Origin: a virus
Reading direction: 5' to 3' (one strand)
IMG/VR virus record: IMGVR_UViG_3300042507_003672
Location: 1-25,887 of that record
Length of the DNA stretch: 25,887 bases
The stretch's first letter is position 1, and every line of letters starts with the position of its first letter. A program made the position numbers and the translations under genes. This document shows positions 23,200 through 25,887 of the stretch, one piece after another. The notes beneath the pieces are model-generated. The model ran no database searches, was not told the origin of the DNA, and worked only from the letters and a program-made list of their open reading frames with translations.

Positions 23200-23540
23200 G
23201 AAGCCTTATGCCTCCCGATGCTGATCTTTCCGTCATTGCATCGAGTCGCCGCCCACCGAACCACCGCGCAGACAAGCCGCTCTAAATCCCGAACGTGCGT
23301 TTCGTCGGTTGGCGGGATACAGGCGTGCGTTAATTCGTGTGTGACGATGCCGAGCAAGTCGCCTTTCACCGCTTCGGGGTTTAGCCATACGGTGCGCTTC
23401 TTGTAGTGGCACAGGCCGTCGAGCTTTTCTTTGTCGGGCGGGCGCTCTACCCGGACGCGCCACCATTGGCCGTCGAGCTTGAAGCGCATTGTCGGTGCGG
23501 GTTTCTTGCGCTTACGCGGGGCTGTGGCGGGCTTTTTCAT
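23196..23540 (-). CDS. SprT-like zinc metallopeptidase domain protein
   Basis: A 114-aa protein with HELTH (H68-E69-L70-T71-H72) in LLGIVTHELTHACIPP, the HExxH zinc site, preceded by a beta pair (CHYKKRTVWLNPEAVKG) as in SprT/WSS1-type minimal peptidases found in phages. The N-terminus is a basic Lys/Pro/Arg stretch (KKPATAPRKRKKPAP). A third zinc ligand may be H82 or a downstream Glu; I cannot assign it. Its substrate is unknown; phage relatives are often called putative metallopeptidases. It overlaps both neighbours by 4 nt. Confidence 0.75.
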   Translation of the reverse strand: MKKPATAPRKRKKPAPTMRFKLDGQWWRVRVERPPDKEKLDGLCHYKKRTVWLNPEAVKGDLLGIVTHELTHACIPPTDETHVRDLERLVCAVVRWAATRCNDGKISIGRHKAS

Positions 23541-23821
23541 TTAAGTCGGTAGTGCGGAGTCGCACGCGAAAAACTGCCCACGCTAACGCGGAATTTCTGC
23601 ACCTCGCAGCGGCCAGCCGCTACGGCATCGGCAAGCAGTCGGGCCATCGTGGGGCGCGTCTTGCCGAGCTTGTCGGCCAACGTCTTCGTGGTGAACCAGC
23701 CGGGCGGGATTACGTCCGTCACGGCGGGAGCCGCGAGGGCCGCGCACCACTGGGCGAGATCGGGATCGAGGGAGGGAGGCAAATTGCCGCCCCCCTTTGT
23801 GGTCAAAATTTTTGACCTCAT
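23537..23821 (-). CDS. winged-helix/HTH DNA-binding protein
   Basis: A 94-aa protein whose second half reads GWFTTKTLADKLGKTRPTMA followed by RLLADAVAAGRCEVQKFRV and the wing-like VGSFSRATPHYRLK, a winged helix-turn-helix. It probably regulates the minus operon or other phage genes. The first ~20 residues (KGGGNLPPSLDP) are encoded by DNA that is also half of an inverted-repeat pair with 23016-23042. The start overlaps the phosphoesterase stop (ATGA). Confidence 0.65.
   Translation of the reverse strand: MRSKILTTKGGGNLPPSLDPDLAQWCAALAAPAVTDVIPPGWFTTKTLADKLGKTRPTMARLLADAVAAGRCEVQKFRVSVGSFSRATPHYRLK
23775..23801. repeat. inverted copy of the 23016-23042 GC-rich motif
   Basis: Read on minus this segment, CACAAAGGGGGGC followed by GGCAATTTGCCTCC, closely matches the + strand at 23016-23042 (CACAAGGGGAGGGGGC followed by GATTTGCCTCC). 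It contains the palindrome GGCAAATTGCC. The two copies flank the operon's distal genes in opposite orientation. Confidence 0.45.
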
Positions 23822-24558
23822 AGGGGGAGGTGGTAATGCGGATCAAAGACCGCGATGTTCACCGTGCAGTGAGAACCGTTGAAATGCCCGTATGCCGCCG
23901 CGTGCCGCCATCCAAGGGTCTGCCGGCGCTGGGCCGAATAGCCAATGTCCAGCTTGATGCCGCAGCCGATGTTATAGCCGATGGCTTTGGCGTGAGTCCT
24001 GGCTGACTCCATCGCCACACGGTGCGTGTGGCCCATAACAATGCTGCGCCCGCTCATCTCTGCCACGTCACGAGCGGCAGAAACTCCATACAAAGATCCG
24101 TGGGTAAATCCCGTGTCGCCGAGCAGGAATATGCCCGCCGGGTGAACGCCGACGTATGGCACGACCTGGCACTTAATCTTGCCCATCTCGTCCATGATTC
24201 GGCCCATGACGTTGCTGGCGGCGTAGGAAAGGACGGCGTTGGGCGAATGGGCCAACTCGGTTAGTCTCGCCTCATGGTTGCCGAGAAGGTAGACGTTGGG
24301 CTTGAGTTGCTTGAGGAAAGCCAACCCCTGCATGAGATCATCAGCCAAGTCGGCGGCGTGGTCTGCGCTGTCCGAGTCTTTGCGCGCTCCAGAGCGGAGG
24401 CACCGGGCATCAATGGCATCTCCAAGGTGCAGGGTGAACTGCGGTTTCCACGCTTCTTTAAGCCGAAGCATGGCGTCGAGGGCGCGGGGGTCGGCCTCTG
24501 CCCCGTGGGTGCAACTGACTGCCAGATACTTTTGCCAGCCTTTGGTCTTGGACGCCAC
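23818..24558 (-). CDS. calcineurin-like metallophosphoesterase (atypical)
   Basis: A 246-aa protein with most metallophosphoesterase motifs in order: VSCTHG (16-19 region; the usual D-x-H reads C-T-H), HLGDAID (G46, D47, D50), LGNHEARL (93-96), GDTGFTHG (H153) and MGHTH (176-179). Such enzymes hydrolyse phosphomono- or diesters using two metals. The Asp-to-Cys change at the first metal ligand is notable and may alter metal use. It is the first gene of the minus operon. Start is GTG at 24558 with TTGACA exactly 20 nt upstream. Confidence 0.85.
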   Translation of the reverse strand: MASKTKGWQKYLAVSCTHGAEADPRALDAMLRLKEAWKPQFTLHLGDAIDARCLRSGARKDSDSADHAADLADDLMQGLAFLKQLKPNVYLLGNHEARLTELAHSPNAVLSYAASNVMGRIMDEMGKIKCQVVPYVGVHPAGIFLLGDTGFTHGSLYGVSAARDVAEMSGRSIVMGHTHRVAMESARTHAKAIGYNIGCGIKLDIGYSAQRRQTLGWRHAAAYGHFNGSHCTVNIAVFDPHYHLPL

Positions 24559-24572
24559 GAAGCGGCGGCGTA

Positions 24573-24578
24573 TGTCAA
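24573..24578 (-). promoter_or_regulatory. TTGACA box on minus strand (-20)
   Basis: The box on minus (24578 to 24573) lies exactly 20 nt before the GTG at 24558. It shows that the box/start arrangement is not limited to the + strand late operon. Confidence 0.45.
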
Positions 24579-24807
24579 GTCATATAAAAGTGGTTACATC
24601 CCGGTTACTCCATGAAGCGAATCCCCCACAAGCCCCCACACTACGGCTTTTTTACTCTGTTGCGGTCAACGTGGCGTGTGGGTGAAAATATTTTGCCAAA
24701 TGAAACCAGAAAGTAACCACTATTCCGACTCTATGTTATCGCCCGATTTTCTCAATTTCCTGTGTCGGACGGCACCATTTGGAGCCACTCAAACCAAGTA
24801 GTGTAGA

Positions 24808-24827
24808 TTCGACCCCCTCCGCCGGCA
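24808..24827 (+). other. candidate att core (tRNA 3'-end segment)
   Basis: TTCGACC followed by CCCTC, CGCCGGC and A matches a tRNA from the T loop through the 3' T stem, acceptor stem and discriminator base. The partner 5' T-stem strand (GAGGG) is absent, so this is only a tRNA fragment. Phage attP cores typically carry such 3' ends, which restore the host tRNA after integration. The target would be a tRNA with acceptor 5' strand GCCGGCG. Confidence 0.6.
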
Positions 24828-24836
24828 CTCTAATAA

Positions 24837-25886
24837 TCAACGACTTACAGAATTTGAGACAGGAAAGTAACCAGTTTTGAACCACTCGGTTGCGGCCTTT
24901 CTTTCCTGCATTTCGAGGTAGTTCTTGCGGACTACGGCCTCGGAGTTGCCCATTTCTAAGGCCACCTGTGAGGCACTTTTGACCGCCGCGCATCGGTAAC
25001 TTCCAAAAGAATGTCGCAGGCCGTTCTTCACCCACAGGGCTCCTTTTCTACGAAGGCGCTTGGCGAGGTTGTCGATGCGGTCTTGCGGGGCAACCATGCC
25101 GCCCGGTTGCGCTTCGCTTTTGCGTATCCATGAGGCGAGAGCGGGGAGGATTGGAACGAGGCGACGGCGTTTTGTCTTACAGATTTCGGGACGCACCTCG
25201 ATGTGTTTTCTGCCGAGCTTGATGTCTTCCCAGCGCAGTCCTTGGATCTCTTCGGTGCGTAGGCCAGCAAGGCCACCGATTGCCAGGGCGAGCCGCCATT
25301 CGCTTGGGGCGGCGGCAAGTAGAGCGCGGAACTCCTTCGGCGTGTAGATTGCCACAGGCTTTGTGTCCAAGGTCTTCGTGTGCGTCCGCTCTGGCGCGGT
25401 CATGCCGTCAGGGATGAGCGCCGATTTGCGGGCCCACGAGAAGAAGCTGACGAGGGCCGTGCGGACGTTGTTGTAGCGGCGAGGCCCAACAGGCAGGCCG
25501 TCGAGGTAGTCGCGGATCTGGTCGGGCGTGACCTCGCTCATGCGGACGGGGTGCGCCTTGGCAAACTTGGCAAGGTCGGAGGCCACGATGCGCGTCTCTT
25601 GCACCTTGCGGTCTTTGAGGTGGGCAAGGTAGCGGATCACAGCCTCGCTCACCTTGGGCGACTCCAGCCGCGTGGCTCGCCATTGCTGGAACTCGGAGAG
25701 CAGGGCGGGAGTGATCTCGGCCAAGTCGGCCTTACCCACCCGGATGGCTTTAAGCTGGGCGCGGGCTTTGTCGCGGGCGCGGTCGAGGTTTTTGGCGGTG
25801 CAAAGGATGCGCCGCCCGGCCTTGTGGGTGTGCCATTTCCAGCGTCCGTCAGAGGCCAGCCAAAGGTGGGCGGAAAATGATCCCAC
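24837..25886 (-). CDS. tyrosine recombinase / phage integrase
   Basis: A 349-aa protein that catalyses site-specific integration/excision. N-terminal arm-binding-like region, SAM-like core-binding domain (~75-165: YLAHLKDRKVQETRI; VRTALVSFFSWARKSALIP), then the catalytic domain: R210 in GLAGLRTEEI, K237/K239 in CKTKRRR, R291 in NGLRHSF, and Y323 in VVRKNYLE. The two histidine positions read Asn (N288, and N314 in EMGNS). MGNS in place of GHS is a subtype I associate with integrases of Verrucomicrobiota and related phyla. The start is GTG at 25886, at the window edge, so the gene may continue upstream. Its 3' end lies 9 nt from the att core. Confidence 0.9.
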   Translation of the reverse strand: MGSFSAHLWLASDGRWKWHTHKAGRRILCTAKNLDRARDKARAQLKAIRVGKADLAEITPALLSEFQQWRATRLESPKVSEAVIRYLAHLKDRKVQETRIVASDLAKFAKAHPVRMSEVTPDQIRDYLDGLPVGPRRYNNVRTALVSFFSWARKSALIPDGMTAPERTHTKTLDTKPVAIYTPKEFRALLAAAPSEWRLALAIGGLAGLRTEEIQGLRWEDIKLGRKHIEVRPEICKTKRRRLVPILPALASWIRKSEAQPGGMVAPQDRIDNLAKRLRRKGALWVKNGLRHSFGSYRCAAVKSASQVALEMGNSEAVVRKNYLEMQERKAATEWFKTGYFPVSNSVSR

Positions 25887-25887
25887 T

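Larger units (their letters stand above)
24559..24836. other. probable attP region between operon and integrase
   Basis: No credible gene in 278 bp. Contents: GGTTAC boxes at 24592-24597 and 24603-24608 (11 nt apart); the 11-mer GAAAGTAACCA at 24709-24719 and again at 24863-24873 inside the end of the integrase gene; a tandem CCCCCACA (24623-24630, 24633-24640) with GTGTGGG downstream; the palindrome AAAATATTTT (around 24690); and a tRNA-3'-end-like core at 24808-24827. This is the pattern expected of arm-type integrase sites flanking a crossover core. A promoter for the minus operon should also lie here, but I see no clear -10/-35 pair. Confidence 0.6.

Noticed and set aside
22960-23406. 148-aa open frame on + after the tRNA-like element
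   Set aside because: It is antisense to the metallopeptidase and small membrane genes, which have zinc motif, ribosome site and coupled overlaps; its composition is not gene-like.
24736-25035. Minus frame reading through the att core
   Set aside because: It overlaps the integrase in another frame; its tRNA-complement-like stretch reflects the att core rather than a gene.

Overview
This window is the late (structural and lysis) half of a temperate tailed phage genome together with its integration end. The gene order is that of a lambda-like siphovirus: a partial small-terminase-like gene, large terminase, gpW-like joiner, portal, protease/scaffold, capsid, head-tail joining genes, tail terminator, tail tube, tail chaperone, tape measure, tail tip and fibres, then lysis genes, all on + (1-22888). 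A four-gene minus-strand operon follows (24558-23047), then a 278-bp intergenic region that looks like attP, and a minus-strand tyrosine integrase running to the right edge (24837-25886). DNA is GC-rich with strong third-position GC. The host is not directly visible. The integrase subtype (an MGNS motif in place of GHS) and the general style of the genes make Verrucomicrobiota or a related phylum my guess, at low to moderate confidence.

Head (3-5715): GpA-type terminase, lambda-type portal, an HK97-like protease fused to a scaffold, and the capsid gene, closed by a strong hairpin-T terminator. A tandem two-domain glycosyltransferase gene (5800-7554) sits directly after the terminator. Connector and tail (7558-15450): two joining proteins, an internally duplicated tail-terminator-like protein, tail tube, chaperone, a short tape measure (463 aa), two tip proteins and a 640-aa Ser/Thr-rich protein. 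A second glycosyltransferase and a sugar-epimerase-like cupin follow immediately (15477-16912), suggesting the phage sugar-coats its own virion. Fibre region (16943-21698): BppU-like proteins, an exported protein, a small membrane protein, a collagen-like fibre, a LamG-like lectin and a probable fibre-assembly protein. Lysis (21722-22667): small holin-like protein, tiny lipoprotein, amidase. A 63-aa gene and a degenerate tRNA-like element come next.

The most interesting signal is a recurrent TTGACA box (sometimes TTGACT) at a nearly fixed 20-22 nt upstream of start codons. It occurs on both strands and also inside coding sequence. One copy lies inside the protease gene exactly 20 nt before an in-frame ATG that would start a lambda Nu3-like nested scaffold protein. 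The spacing is wrong for an ordinary sigma70 promoter, so it may be a start-associated element of another kind. Other points of interest are the candidate virion-glycosylation module, a probable attP with tRNA 3'-end core and repeated arm-type boxes, a small membrane-protein gene closing the minus operon, and a possible dual-coded stretch inside the amidase linker.
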